From positions 310,001-374,000 of the forward strand of contig JAEUVF010000008.1 in the NCBI GenBank assembly GCA_016787265.1: 64,000 nt of DNA, read 5' to 3'. Under the pieces are notes generated by a model. It saw only the letters and a list, made by a program, of their open reading frames with translations, did no database searches and had not been told where the DNA came from. Shown here piece by piece: positions 42,404 to 50,551 of the stretch (the stretch's first letter is position 1; every line of letters begins with the position of its first letter). The stretch comes from Flavipsychrobacter sp. (GTDB taxonomy: Bacteria > Bacteroidota > Bacteroidia > Chitinophagales > Chitinophagaceae). Position numbers and translations under genes: made by a program.

Positions 42404-42803
42404 GCCATTGCTATACGGACTGCTGGTGTTGCTGCTGGGTATAGCAATAGTAGGTCATTATCTGTACCAAAAAGAACCGGCTCGCGCTGAAGGACAGGAT
42501 GCTGCTTTCCGTTTGACCGCTGCTGAATTGTTGGAAGCCTTTCAGCAGAATGAAGCGGCTGCCAATGATAACTATTTGGGAAAATGGCTGGAAATCCGGG
42601 GTGTCATTAACCTTCTGAACCCGGAGGAAGGTATGGTGTACCTGGGTGAGCCTGCAGCAGCCATCTCAGTGAGTTGTTTACTGGACTCGGTATTGAAGTC
42701 GTCACCTGCATTACTAAAAGTTGGCGATACTGTTTCAATTAAAGGTTTTTGTTCAGGTTATCTAATGGATGTACAGTTAACCAGAGCACAAGTGCTTCCT
42801 TAA
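42396..42803 (+). CDS. OB-fold (tRNA_anti-like) membrane-anchored protein
   Basis: A 135-residue protein with an N-terminal hydrophobic anchor (about residues 5-22) and a beta-rich domain. Segments LGKWLEIRGVINLL near residue 62, ISVSCLLD near 90 and KVGDTVSIKGFCSGYLMDVQL near 105-125 (key: GD-V-IKG-C-G) match the OB-fold tRNA_anti-like family, usually exported in Bacteroidota. The start is GTG 42396, within the stop region of the previous gene. The function is unknown; its place between a haem lipoprotein and a YceI protein suggests an envelope role. Confidence 0.75.
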   Translation: MIKPLLYGLLVLLLGIAIVGHYLYQKEPARAEGQDAAFRLTAAELLEAFQQNEAAANDNYLGKWLEIRGVINLLNPEEGMVYLGEPAAAISVSCLLDSVLKSSPALLKVGDTVSIKGFCSGYLMDVQLTRAQVLP

Positions 42804-42813
42804 TTCATATATC

Positions 42814-43374
42814 ATGCAACTGAATTTTTCTATTGGCTTTCTGCTTTTTATTTTAACCTGTTCCTCACCGGTAGTTTATGCACAACGATTTGCATCGAGA
42901 CTGATGAACGCTCGTTTTGAATCCGTAACACCACTGGAAACCATCCGTGCTGAAAATAAAAATGGAGTGCTGCTGCTGGATTTGAAATCAGGTAAGGTAG
43001 AGGCAGCGGTACTGATAAAAGGATTTTTATTCCGTAAAGCCCTCATGCAACAACACTTCAATGATTCCTATATGGAGTCGGATAAGTTTCCGAAGGCAGT
43101 TTTTAACGGAGCTTTTGATCCGGGGGCTGTATCTCCCCATAAATCAGGTAAACAACCGGTTAGGGTCGCTGGAATGATTACGATTCACGGTGTGGAACAA
43201 CCGCATAACTGTGTGGTCATTCTTGAATTTAAAGAGGGTGACTGTATTGCGGCTACTTCCTTTCAGCTAAAACCGGAAGATTTTTCCATTCGAATACCAG
43301 CCCTGGTTCGGGAAAATATCAATAAGGATTTGAGGGTAGAGCTGAATAGCGGCTGGATGAAACCAACTAATTGA
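42814..43374 (+). CDS. YceI family protein
   Basis: A 186-residue exported protein with a signal peptide ending VVYAQ. The lipocalin-like YceI core is partial but clear: SGKVEAAVLIKGFLFRKALMQQHFND, MESDKFPKAVFNGAFD (key residues ESDKFP-A-F-G), then MITIHGVEQPH and SFQLKPEDFSIRIPALVR. YceI proteins bind isoprenoid lipids in a beta barrel. The region before the ESDKFP segment is slightly different from classical members, which read 'HL-s-dFFda'; this subgroup with RKALMQQHFND is known in Bacteroidota. It lies 10 bp after the OB-fold gene and 3 bp before the DUF5777 gene. Confidence 0.87.
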   Translation: MQLNFSIGFLLFILTCSSPVVYAQRFASRLMNARFESVTPLETIRAENKNGVLLLDLKSGKVEAAVLIKGFLFRKALMQQHFNDSYMESDKFPKAVFNGAFDPGAVSPHKSGKQPVRVAGMITIHGVEQPHNCVVILEFKEGDCIAATSFQLKPEDFSIRIPALVRENINKDLRVELNSGWMKPTN

Positions 43375-43377
43375 ATT

Positions 43378-44229
43378 ATGAAAAAAATAGTCCTTTTTTT
43401 ACTTGCTTTTGGGGGATCGGTTTATGCCCAGGAACCTTCGGTAGACTCGTTATTAGCAGTAACACCCGATCATGTCTCTCCGAAAATTTCGGGAACCTTT
43501 CATTCCACCCGGGTTATTCATTCCCAGTCGGTTGAGATGCTGGCAAAAGGTTCTCTGGATGTAAGAATCCTGCACCGGTTTGGAAAACTATCGGATGGTG
43601 TAAAGGAATTATTCGGACTGGATCAGGCATCCATGCGTTTGAGCTTTGATTACGGATTGAGTAACTGGCTAACGGTGGGGGTTGGTCGAAGTACCTATCG
43701 GAAAGAATACGATGGGTTGGTGAAAATCAGGATGCTCCAGCAATCAAAATCAGTGCCAGTCAGCCTGGTGGGTGTTGCAGGTATTATGGTTCGCACTGCC
43801 GATGAAACCAGTTCATCCGGATATAAACCTACTGCTGGAGATCGTGCATCCTTTTATGCCCAACTCGTCGCAGGCAGGAAATTTTCTTCCGGATTTTCAG
43901 CGCAGCTTAGTGCTACCCTTCTGCATATGAATTTTGTACCCGATGAAAGCTGGCAAAACACAAATCTTGCTGTAGGGATTGGGCTTAGGCAAAAACTAAG
44001 CAAGCGGTTTGCCATCACTTTTGATCACCAGGTGGTGCTTACCCAATTGCCGGATGAACACTATTTCCCCCTGGGATTTGGCTTTGATATTGAAACCGGT
44101 GGACATGTATTCCAACTACATTTCAGCAATGCAATCGGCATGAATGAACGGGCCTGCCTGTTAGAAACAACCGATCGTTTTTTTAAAGGTGAAATCCGCT
44201 TCGGCTTCAATCTCTCCAGGATGTTTTAA
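43378..44229 (+). CDS. DUF5777 family beta-barrel protein
   Basis: A 283-residue protein with a signal peptide ending VYAQ and a barrel-like pattern of alternating residues. Features include FHSTRVIHSQSVEMLAKGSLDVRILHRFG (residues 40-68; key: T-R-I-NSHSVE-L--G-L---I-HRFG like), FDYGLSNWLTVGVGRSTYRKEYDG and a terminal FGFNLSRMF with aromatic end. DUF5777 proteins are predicted outer-membrane barrels without known function. It ends the four-gene cluster, 3 bp after the YceI gene, and is followed by a perfect GC-rich hairpin shared with the convergent glycosyltransferase gene. Confidence 0.85.
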   Translation: MKKIVLFLLAFGGSVYAQEPSVDSLLAVTPDHVSPKISGTFHSTRVIHSQSVEMLAKGSLDVRILHRFGKLSDGVKELFGLDQASMRLSFDYGLSNWLTVGVGRSTYRKEYDGLVKIRMLQQSKSVPVSLVGVAGIMVRTADETSSSGYKPTAGDRASFYAQLVAGRKFSSGFSAQLSATLLHMNFVPDESWQNTNLAVGIGLRQKLSKRFAITFDHQVVLTQLPDEHYFPLGFGFDIETGGHVFQLHFSNAIGMNERACLLETTDRFFKGEIRFGFNLSRMF

Positions 44230-44232
44230 CTC

Positions 44233-44267
44233 CACTCACCCGACCGGTGCCACCGGTCGGGTGAGTG
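44233..44267. terminator. Perfect 16-bp GC-rich hairpin made of inverted ACCGGTCGGGT copies
   Basis: CACTCACCCGACCGGT and ACCGGTCGGGTGAGTG are exact reverse complements around GCC. It lies between the convergent DUF5777 and glycosyltransferase genes, 3 and 5 bp from their stops, so it can act as a bidirectional terminator although T-runs are missing. Each arm holds one copy of the 11-mer that is tandemly repeated at 39585-39623. Confidence 0.7.
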
Positions 44268-44272
44268 AGGTG

Positions 44273-45370
44273 TCACAGCAAACCGATTAATAGTGGATAG
44301 AGTATCCATTTCACCAGGCGGCGGGTATTGCTGTGGTAGAAGGGAGGGTTAGCTGTTTTGCCTTCAAAGTTGAAGCGTAGCCCGATTTCCTGTAACTGTC
44401 CGCGGGATAGAGAACCCTGCAATAAGCCCATCTCATAAATGAAACGCAGCCCGATCCCGTACACTATTACAGCCGGTGAAAAGGACCTGGATCGCTTGAT
44501 GATCTGAATCCCGGTTGCGATGGCTTCAATCACCAGTACTCCCAGTACAAAATACAGGGCGGCTGTCCAGCTGATGAATCCCAGCAATATCAAAACCGGT
44601 AACAACAGGAAACTGATCAACAGTGTTTCAGGTGCTGTCAGGAAATCATAATAGGCATAACCGGGATGCCGGTTAGGTAAATAACTGTTCCCGATTCCAT
44701 AGCGGAAGGGCCGGCTCCAGACGGGTTTTTCATTTCCCCACCAGGGATGGGTAACCGAAGCTCCGGAAAGGGATTTGAGCATCTTCCGATAATTGCGATC
44801 CCTTACCTGGTAGCTGAAATCAACATCTTCGCCGCCTCCCATTTTGGGAAAGGTGCTTGAAAACCGAAGCTCCCCAATCGCTTGTCTGCTAAACATGATA
44901 TTGGCAGTGGCGCCCCATGCAAATCTTTCTTTTACACGGGCAACACCAAATATATCCATGGATCCATTGGCAATTACAGCCTTGTTAAATGGATGCTTTG
45001 GCGCTGGCAAATCAATAGGTCCGATAAATCCAATTTCCTCCGGATGGCTACGGATTCCTTCAGCATAGCGCACCAGTATGTCCTCCACAGGAATGATATC
45101 ATCATCGAGGAATAAAATCCAGTCTGCCTTACTAAGGTCAATTCCACGGTTACGGGTAGCCGAAACTCCCAGGTTGATTTCATTCTTTATAAAATGCACG
45201 CCTGGTTTGGAACAGGCTTCACTCAGCGCTTTGCTTATTTCAGCATTTGGATTGTCGCACATCAGAAAAAACTGCACTACCGTTTCTTCCGGATGTTTGA
45301 GATTCAGGATTGGCAATAAGATTTTTTCATCCATCCTGAAACTCGGGATTATTACATCTATACTCAACAT
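44273..45370 (-). CDS. Family 2 glycosyltransferase with C-terminal membrane helices
   Basis: A 365-residue GT2 protein. It begins MLSIDVIIPSFRMDEK; NEINLGVSATRNRGID lies near residue 65 and the metal-binding FLDDDI near 90. GGGEDVDFSYQVR near residue 183 provides the catalytic ED motif. The C-terminal third has two or three hydrophobic segments (LLPVLILLGFISWTAALYF) that anchor it to the membrane. It is transcribed after two other glycosyltransferase genes and probably belongs with them to an envelope glycan pathway. It ends at the shared hairpin. Substrates are unknown. Confidence 0.87.
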   Translation of the reverse strand: MLSIDVIIPSFRMDEKILLPILNLKHPEETVVQFFLMCDNPNAEISKALSEACSKPGVHFIKNEINLGVSATRNRGIDLSKADWILFLDDDIIPVEDILVRYAEGIRSHPEEIGFIGPIDLPAPKHPFNKAVIANGSMDIFGVARVKERFAWGATANIMFSRQAIGELRFSSTFPKMGGGEDVDFSYQVRDRNYRKMLKSLSGASVTHPWWGNEKPVWSRPFRYGIGNSYLPNRHPGYAYYDFLTAPETLLISFLLLPVLILLGFISWTAALYFVLGVLVIEAIATGIQIIKRSRSFSPAVIVYGIGLRFIYEMGLLQGSLSRGQLQEIGLRFNFEGKTANPPFYHSNTRRLVKWILYPLLIGLL

Positions 45371-45379
45371 ATATTAAAT

Positions 45380-46180
45380 TCAGGAGGCCTGGTAATATCC
45401 ATTCGGACACACCCAGTGCGGGTTTTTAGTTGTTTCGATAAAAAGGATTTCATTCTCCTGCAGGTGCTCCCGGCTTGAACTGGCATGGTGCAGGTGATAG
45501 GCAACTCCGGCGAACTTCAATCTTTTTTTCTTACATCCCGCCTGCAACAAGCGGGTTGCGAACTCAACATCTTCCCAGCCCCATCCATAAAACTCATTGT
45601 TATAACCATTCACCAATACATAATCGGCTTTCCAGAAGGCAAGGTTGCAGGCTTTGATATTTTTATTGCTGCTGGTTTTTTTACCGAATAAAAAAGCAAG
45701 CCCGGGCAGGTGAATCGCATTGATGCGATTGCGGATACCCTGGCTCCAGGGATGAAGCAGTTGCAATCCCGTTTGAATGAGTTGCTTTGTTAAGGATGCA
45801 TCCAGCAGCACTCTTGATCCCTGAACAAAACAATCCCTTCTTGCCGCTCTCAGGTGATCGGCAATAAAACTGCGATGCAAAATCATATCGCCATCGATCT
45901 GTATAATGTAATCGCAGCTGGTTTGCCGGATGGCTTTGTTGATGATCAAACTTTTTCTATATCCTTGATCCGGCTGCCATACATGTTTAATAGGTAAGCG
46001 ATAAACAAGCTGGTAGTATGCTACTACCTGGCGTGTAGCATCATAAGAGCCATCATCCGCTACCAGTATTTCATCCGGTATTTTTGTTTGTCTTACTACA
46101 GACTCTAAAACCAGTTCCAGTGCGGATGGCCAGTTGAAAGTTGAGATCACCAGGGCTACCTGTTTAATAATTGGTTTCAT
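45380..46180 (-). CDS. Family 2 glycosyltransferase with galactosyltransferase-like C-terminus
   Basis: A 266-residue enzyme starting MKPIIKQVALVISTFNWPS. The N-terminal GT2 half has EILVADDGSYDATRQ near residue 37 and the metal site QIDGDMI near 95; the C-terminal half carries YGWGWEDVEFATRLLQAG (near residue 198), the Glyco_transf_7C signature seen in chondroitin polymerase and beta-1,4-galactosyltransferase relatives. DQGYRKSLIINKAI near 70 is also typical. It is flanked by a GT9 gene upstream (16 bp) and a GT2 gene downstream (9 bp) on the same strand. Confidence 0.89.
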   Translation of the reverse strand: MKPIIKQVALVISTFNWPSALELVLESVVRQTKIPDEILVADDGSYDATRQVVAYYQLVYRLPIKHVWQPDQGYRKSLIINKAIRQTSCDYIIQIDGDMILHRSFIADHLRAARRDCFVQGSRVLLDASLTKQLIQTGLQLLHPWSQGIRNRINAIHLPGLAFLFGKKTSSNKNIKACNLAFWKADYVLVNGYNNEFYGWGWEDVEFATRLLQAGCKKKRLKFAGVAYHLHHASSSREHLQENEILFIETTKNPHWVCPNGYYQAS

Positions 46181-46196
46181 TGCTTGAGTCGTTTAT

Positions 46197-47252
46197 TTAG
46201 ATCGTAACAAAATGTTCTTTCAGCGTTCGCTCTGCCTGCTGCTGCAGAATTTTCCGTAGTATAATAGAGGCTACTCTTTCATCATTGATCAGGTTGGCAC
46301 AATCGAAGTGACGCTTCGGACAGGCTGCTTTACCATGATTGCCACAGGGCCTGCAGGATAACTGCGCTTCTGCCTGAACGATATACGATTCATCTGATAG
46401 AGGAGTGAAGCCAAATCCGGGAATGGTAGAACAGAACAATGCAATCACAGGCGCATTTACTGCAGATGCAATATGAAGCGGTGCAGAATCATTCACCAGG
46501 TTAAAGAGGGCACCCTGCATCAATGCAGCCGACTGTAAAATACTGAGTGATCCGGCCAGCGATTCTATATTGATATAGGCAGGTAATTCATTCATAATGG
46601 CAGTTGCAACCGCCTGCTCTTTTTTTGTTCCTATGATGTAAATCTTCTGGCGAATGGGCAGACGTTTCAGGATGGCTGTCCACTTGGAAACCGGTACCTG
46701 CTTGGTAAACCAGATAGAGCCGGGTGCCAGAACAATATAGGGTTCCTGCTGAAAGCGCCTGATAGAAGAGTAATCTGCGGGTGAAGGATACAAACAAGGT
46801 TTTGTTACAGGGGTGCTTGTAATGGTCTGTAATAACTGATTGCATCTTGCTGTTTCATGAATTGGTTGTGCCGCTGTTCCCGCTATATGTGATACTTTTT
46901 TAGAGAATAAAAAAGACAATGGGTTTTTATCATAACCAATTATGATTTTACCACGGGATAATCCTGCTAAAAGGCCTGTTGCTGCGTATCGCTGCACATT
47001 TATAACAAGATCATATTGTTCTTTGCGTACTTGTTTTAGTAGCGCTAACAGACTGCGATACTTACTCTTTTTTTTATCCCAGGTTAGAACCTTTCGTACA
47101 TGCGGATGCGATTGCAGTACTTCTTCATTGCCCTTCCTCACCAGGAAATCAATACGGGCATTCGGATAATGCAGATGCAGATTTTCTATCAGAACGGTCG
47201 ACAGAATAAGATCACCAATGAAGGCAGTTTGTATTAATAACACTGATTTCAT
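46197..47252 (-). CDS. Glycosyltransferase family 9 (ADP-heptose:LPS heptosyltransferase-like)
   Basis: A 351-residue GT-B enzyme of the heptosyltransferase family. The start is ATG 47252, giving MKSVLLIQTAFIGDLILST, the family's normal beginning; the start at 47279 would add nine residues. The acceptor half has INVQRYAATG, the donor half IVLAPGSIW near residue 172, LVNDSAPLHIASA near 258 and the Cys-rich SCRPCGNHGKAACPKRHFDC near 303. These enzymes build the LPS inner core. It leads a three-gene glycosyltransferase group, so this may be an LPS core or glycan locus distinct from the capsule locus at the window start. Confidence 0.9.
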   Translation of the reverse strand: MKSVLLIQTAFIGDLILSTVLIENLHLHYPNARIDFLVRKGNEEVLQSHPHVRKVLTWDKKKSKYRSLLALLKQVRKEQYDLVINVQRYAATGLLAGLSRGKIIIGYDKNPLSFLFSKKVSHIAGTAAQPIHETARCNQLLQTITSTPVTKPCLYPSPADYSSIRRFQQEPYIVLAPGSIWFTKQVPVSKWTAILKRLPIRQKIYIIGTKKEQAVATAIMNELPAYINIESLAGSLSILQSAALMQGALFNLVNDSAPLHIASAVNAPVIALFCSTIPGFGFTPLSDESYIVQAEAQLSCRPCGNHGKAACPKRHFDCANLINDERVASIILRKILQQQAERTLKEHFVTI

Positions 47253-47297
47253 ACACGTCGGCAATTGGGCCGTACGCACTTGACAGATGGTTATTAC

Positions 47298-47840
47298 TTA
47301 CCGTTGTATCGGATTTCTTAATTCGTAAATAAAATTTTTTTTGGCAGGTTCGCCAAAGTAGGCAACATCCAGCTCACCGGTTTTAATCGCGCCGAATTTT
47401 TCAATGGATCGTTGCGATCTGAAATTAGCAGCGCCTATATGAAAGCGAATGATGTTGACAAATTGAAAAGCGTGTTCAACCATCAGTTGCTTCAATTCCT
47501 GGTTGTATCCTTTACCCCAAAAGGGTCTGCCTATAAAGGTGTAACCTATGAGTATACTATTTTCGGATTCATCATATTCATAATAGCGGGTACAACCCAT
47601 GGTAAGTCCCTGTTTTTTTTCAAGGATCCGATACGCGCCGCCACTTTTGAGCGCGCCTTCAAAATAGGTGCTGAATTCCTTCAACTGATACCGGTTCTTG
47701 TTGGGGTGTTGCTCCCAAACAAGAGGATCGGAGGCTACCGCGTATACTTCCCCGAAATCTTCGGGCTGCAAAGGTTGTAACTGTAATCTTTCGGAATTTA
47801 AGATGGATTGGGTCCAGGACATAATGCTAATGTCTGGCAT
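47298..47840 (-). CDS. GNAT-family N-acetyltransferase (RimJ/RimL-like)
   Basis: A 180-residue acetyltransferase. NSERLQLQPLQPEDFGEVYAVASDPLVWEQHP (residues 15-46; key: ERL-L--L--eD--evy) is the typical start of the RimJ/RimL group, and IGYTFIGRPFWGKGYNQELKQLMVEHAF contains the acetyl-CoA loop (GRPFWGKGYN). NFRSQRSIEKFGA near residue 140 follows. The start is ATG 47840 or, six codons later, ATG 47822; neither has a convincing ribosome site. It lies upstream of the glycosyltransferase group on the same strand with a 45-bp gap. Substrate unknown. Confidence 0.87.
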   Translation of the reverse strand: MPDISIMSWTQSILNSERLQLQPLQPEDFGEVYAVASDPLVWEQHPNKNRYQLKEFSTYFEGALKSGGAYRILEKKQGLTMGCTRYYEYDESENSILIGYTFIGRPFWGKGYNQELKQLMVEHAFQFVNIIRFHIGAANFRSQRSIEKFGAIKTGELDVAYFGEPAKKNFIYELRNPIQR

Positions 47841-47917
47841 TCTTACAAATTTTCCGCATATCTCTTAAAGTTATCAAGTGTGCTCTGCCACCCGCCTTAT
47901 AGTTTTCCAAAATCCTA

Positions 47918-49429
47918 TCAGGGAATAATTATTTTCCTGGATTGATCCAAGCCATCCGCGCTTATAATTTTCAACACATATACGCCCTTGCCTAAACGAA
48001 CCCGGCTGAGATCGATGTTTTGTGGCTGGCTGGAATTCAATTGCGCAACATGCTGCCTTATCAGTACACGTCCCGATAAGTCCACCAGGTTGATATCTAC
48101 ATTTTTATGACTGCTTCCTGATTTCACAGTTACCTGGGTGCCGGTAACAACGGTTGGAAAAACCTGCAGCTCTGTATTGTTAGAAACCCCGTTGAGATGA
48201 ACGGTAAGGGTTTTGGAATACGTTACCGACCGGTCAATATCCACCATTTTCAGGCGATAATAGAATCGTTCTCCTTTTGCAGTTTTGTCTGTAAAACTAA
48301 ACCTGGTTTTACCTTCACCCATCGTTGGTTCAATGGTTCCGATGGAACTGAACTGGCGATTGTCTGAACTTCTTTCTACTATAAAATAATCGGGAGTGCT
48401 GTTTGCAGTTATTACCCAGTTTAAAATCGGTTGCGAATTTTTCACTACGGCTTTGAAATCAACCAGGTGGATTGGCAACAACGTGATCACTGTCATGTTG
48501 AAACTCACCCTGTTCTCTCCTCCGTTTTCATAATATTCCAGTACCATGTCATAGTCTCCATTCATATTCACTGGCGTAGAAATAGTGGTATTATACGACT
48601 GGTCGTTCCAGCGATTGATAAGCCAGCTGCTACCTCCATCCAGGCTTAGGCGGTATCCATCATCTCCACCCACAGTGAACTGGTATGTGCCGGGCAGAAA
48701 GTTTTTACGCAACCGGTAACGAACGCTGAAGGTTTCAGTAGTGGTAGCACAACTGCTGGTATTCAGGGTAACGTTTGAGCCACCAAAATTCTGATCGAAA
48801 TTTGGACTGGCTGCTGAGCCATTCTGTATCCTTCCTGCATAATTGCCGAAGTTGGTGCCATCATATACATACCCATTCCAAACATTTCCTGTTCCATAAA
48901 CGGAGGTATTTTCCATACCCATGCAAATAGAACTAACGTTGAAGGATACCCTGTTTTCAGTTCCGTTCTCATAATATTCAATCACCATGTCATAAGTGCC
49001 ATTCAGTACTGTGTCATAAGTGGTGGTTTGATAGGAATGATCCGTGAAATTATTGATCGTCCAGGTTGCGCCTCCATCGAGGCTGAACCGATAGCCGTCA
49101 TCACCACCAACCACAAACCGATAGCCCCCATTGGCGAAAGTCCGGCGCAGTTTAAACCGAACACTGAACGTGTTTCGGTCAACATTACAACCATAGGTAT
49201 TGAAATTACCGTTGTTGCCTCCGAAATCAATATCAAAGTTGGGGCTTCCTGCTGTGCCTACATTTATGTACCCACGATATGTGGTAAAATTCATGTTATT
49301 ATAGGCATACCCGATCCAGACATTCCCGGTTCCGAAACTTGTCTGATTTCCCGCTGGCGTACAGGGCTGGGCGGTGGCAATAGTTGTTGCCAGTAAAAAA
49401 ACAAGGATTAATTGTATATATCTAATCAT
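47918..49429 (-). CDS. Secreted protein with duplicated PA14-like domain and T9SS sorting domain
   Basis: A 503-residue exported protein with signal peptide ending TATAQ. Two homologous units follow, about residues 26-165 and 172-315. Both contain GTGNVW-GY-Y, NF---FGG, FSVR--LR--F--G-Y-F-VGGDDGYR-SLDGG-(S/T)W-IN, and YDMV-EYYENG-ENRVSFN, so they are an internal duplication with PA14/GLEYA-like character. A fibronectin-like region (PILNWVITANSTPDYFIVERS) follows, and the last 75 residues (TELQVFPTVVTG to SRKIIIP) form a type A C-terminal sorting domain for type IX secretion. A sugar-binding or adhesin role is likely but not shown. Confidence 0.87.
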   Translation of the reverse strand: MIRYIQLILVFLLATTIATAQPCTPAGNQTSFGTGNVWIGYAYNNMNFTTYRGYINVGTAGSPNFDIDFGGNNGNFNTYGCNVDRNTFSVRFKLRRTFANGGYRFVVGGDDGYRFSLDGGATWTINNFTDHSYQTTTYDTVLNGTYDMVIEYYENGTENRVSFNVSSICMGMENTSVYGTGNVWNGYVYDGTNFGNYAGRIQNGSAASPNFDQNFGGSNVTLNTSSCATTTETFSVRYRLRKNFLPGTYQFTVGGDDGYRLSLDGGSSWLINRWNDQSYNTTISTPVNMNGDYDMVLEYYENGGENRVSFNMTVITLLPIHLVDFKAVVKNSQPILNWVITANSTPDYFIVERSSDNRQFSSIGTIEPTMGEGKTRFSFTDKTAKGERFYYRLKMVDIDRSVTYSKTLTVHLNGVSNNTELQVFPTVVTGTQVTVKSGSSHKNVDINLVDLSGRVLIRQHVAQLNSSQPQNIDLSRVRLGKGVYVLKIISADGLDQSRKIIIP

Positions 49430-49604
49430 AATCAGCCTTTATGTCGAAATAACGGAGCCGACTAAGTATTATTATGTAGTATATTCTAAGGGTAAGTTTA
49501 TAAGTGGTTTGCTGTATGCCGATAACAGTCTCAAAACTATCGATTATCCGCCCCTGTTAAGCGTTTAATGGGAAATGGCCTCAATTCCCGATTTTTTTAA
49601 TTTC

Positions 49605-49618
49605 TTGACATAGGTCAA
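49605..49618. promoter_or_regulatory. Candidate Crp/Fnr-family binding site upstream of the YdcZ-like gene
   Basis: TTGACATAGGTCAA is a TTGAY-N4-RTCAA box made of a perfect TTGAC/GTCAA inverted repeat, 28 bp before the ATG of the transporter gene. A related box is found at 37275-37288. The remainder of the 217-bp gap (49430-49646) shows no other clear site. Confidence 0.4.
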
Positions 49619-49646
49619 TACTATTTTAACTTGCAAAGAAAAATTC

Positions 49647-50093
49647 ATGCAACAAGCCCTGCTTATATTGGTGGCTATCCTGGCCGGTATGTTCCTTCCA
49701 CTTCAGGCTTCCCTGAATGCCAAAATGGGGTCCGTAGTCCAGCATCCCCTGCTGGGTAGTCTGATTTCCTTCCTGGTCGGAACCCTGGGATTGCTGGTTT
49801 ATATACTGATGAGTCGGGTTCCGCTTACCAATCTTTTCCAGGCTAAAACGGCCCCCGGACTGGTATGGATTGCAGGTTTGCTGGGCGCTTTCTATGTTAC
49901 CGCCATCATTCTGCTGGTGCCCAGGTTAGGCGTGGCACTAACATTCGGACTCGTGATCGCCGGGCAGATGTTCGTGAGTATTCTTTTTGATCATTTCGGA
50001 CTGCTGGGTACCCCTGTTCATCCCATCAGCTGGATGCGCAGTCTGGGAGTGGTTTTGCTGATTGCAGGCGTATTGATTATCCGTAAATATTAA
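49647..50093 (+). CDS. YdcZ/DUF606-like DMT-superfamily transporter
   Basis: A 148-residue membrane protein with five helices. The start reads QQALLILVAILAGMFLPLQASLNAKMG (residues 2-28; key: G--lplQa--Na-lg), and LLGAFYVTAIILLVPRLGVALTFGLVIAGQM follows (key: GGa-gv-yV---i-l-pr-G-a--f--iv-GQ), both diagnostic of the DUF606 family. HPISWMRSLGVVLLIAGV closes it. The five-helix half-transporter form is normal for YdcZ. The substrate is unknown. A Crp/Fnr-like box lies just upstream, and a hairpin follows the stop. Confidence 0.87.
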   Translation: MQQALLILVAILAGMFLPLQASLNAKMGSVVQHPLLGSLISFLVGTLGLLVYILMSRVPLTNLFQAKTAPGLVWIAGLLGAFYVTAIILLVPRLGVALTFGLVIAGQMFVSILFDHFGLLGTPVHPISWMRSLGVVLLIAGVLIIRKY

Positions 50094-50097
50094 AATC

Positions 50098-50116
50098 CCG
50101 GTATTCTTATTACCGG
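50098..50116. terminator. Hairpin between convergent transporter and response-regulator genes
   Basis: CCGGTA and TACCGG pair around TTCTTAT in the 27-bp gap between the two convergent stops. It can serve as a terminator for both directions, though the stem is short. Confidence 0.45.
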
Positions 50117-50120
50117 TATT

Positions 50121-50546
50121 TCAGGTGGGGAGTTTTACAACGTTGACCCAGAAATTTTCAAGCTGGAGTACTACTCTGAAAAACTCCTCCACTTCCACCG
50201 GTTTGGTGATATAACAATTTGCGTGATTGAGATAGGAGCTGTTGATGTCATTGAAGGAAGAAGAAGTTGTCAGCATTATAACAGGGATATGCCTGAATGC
50301 ATCTGCTGTTTTGATGTAATGCAACACTTCATGTCCGTTTTTCTTTGGCAGATTAACATCCAGCAGGATCAGGTCTGGTAAGGTGGATGACTGAAAGTGG
50401 TTGTTTCCCTCCAGAAAATCAATGGCTTCTTTCCCATCCCGGGCGATGCTGATCTTATTGACCAGTTTTCCTTCTTCGAGTGCCTCTCTTGTTAATAATA
50501 TATCCCCTTCGTTGTCTTCAACGAGCAATACATGAATTGATTTCAT
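50121..50546 (-). CDS. Receiver-only response regulator (Rcp1-like)
   Basis: A 141-residue single-domain response regulator. The start ATG 50546 gives MKSIHVLLVEDNEGD, with the acidic pocket EDN; the phosphorylated Asp is in LILLDVNLP near residue 63, the conserved Thr in MLTTSS near 93 and the Lys in YITKPV near 115. There is no output domain, so it acts by protein contact. The gene follows a histidine kinase gene by 5 bp on the same strand and forms a pair with it. A close paralogue lies at 60153, also behind a kinase gene. Confidence 0.92.
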   Translation of the reverse strand: MKSIHVLLVEDNEGDILLTREALEEGKLVNKISIARDGKEAIDFLEGNNHFQSSTLPDLILLDVNLPKKNGHEVLHYIKTADAFRHIPVIMLTTSSSFNDINSSYLNHANCYITKPVEVEEFFRVVLQLENFWVNVVKLPT

Positions 50547-50551
50547 CGGAT

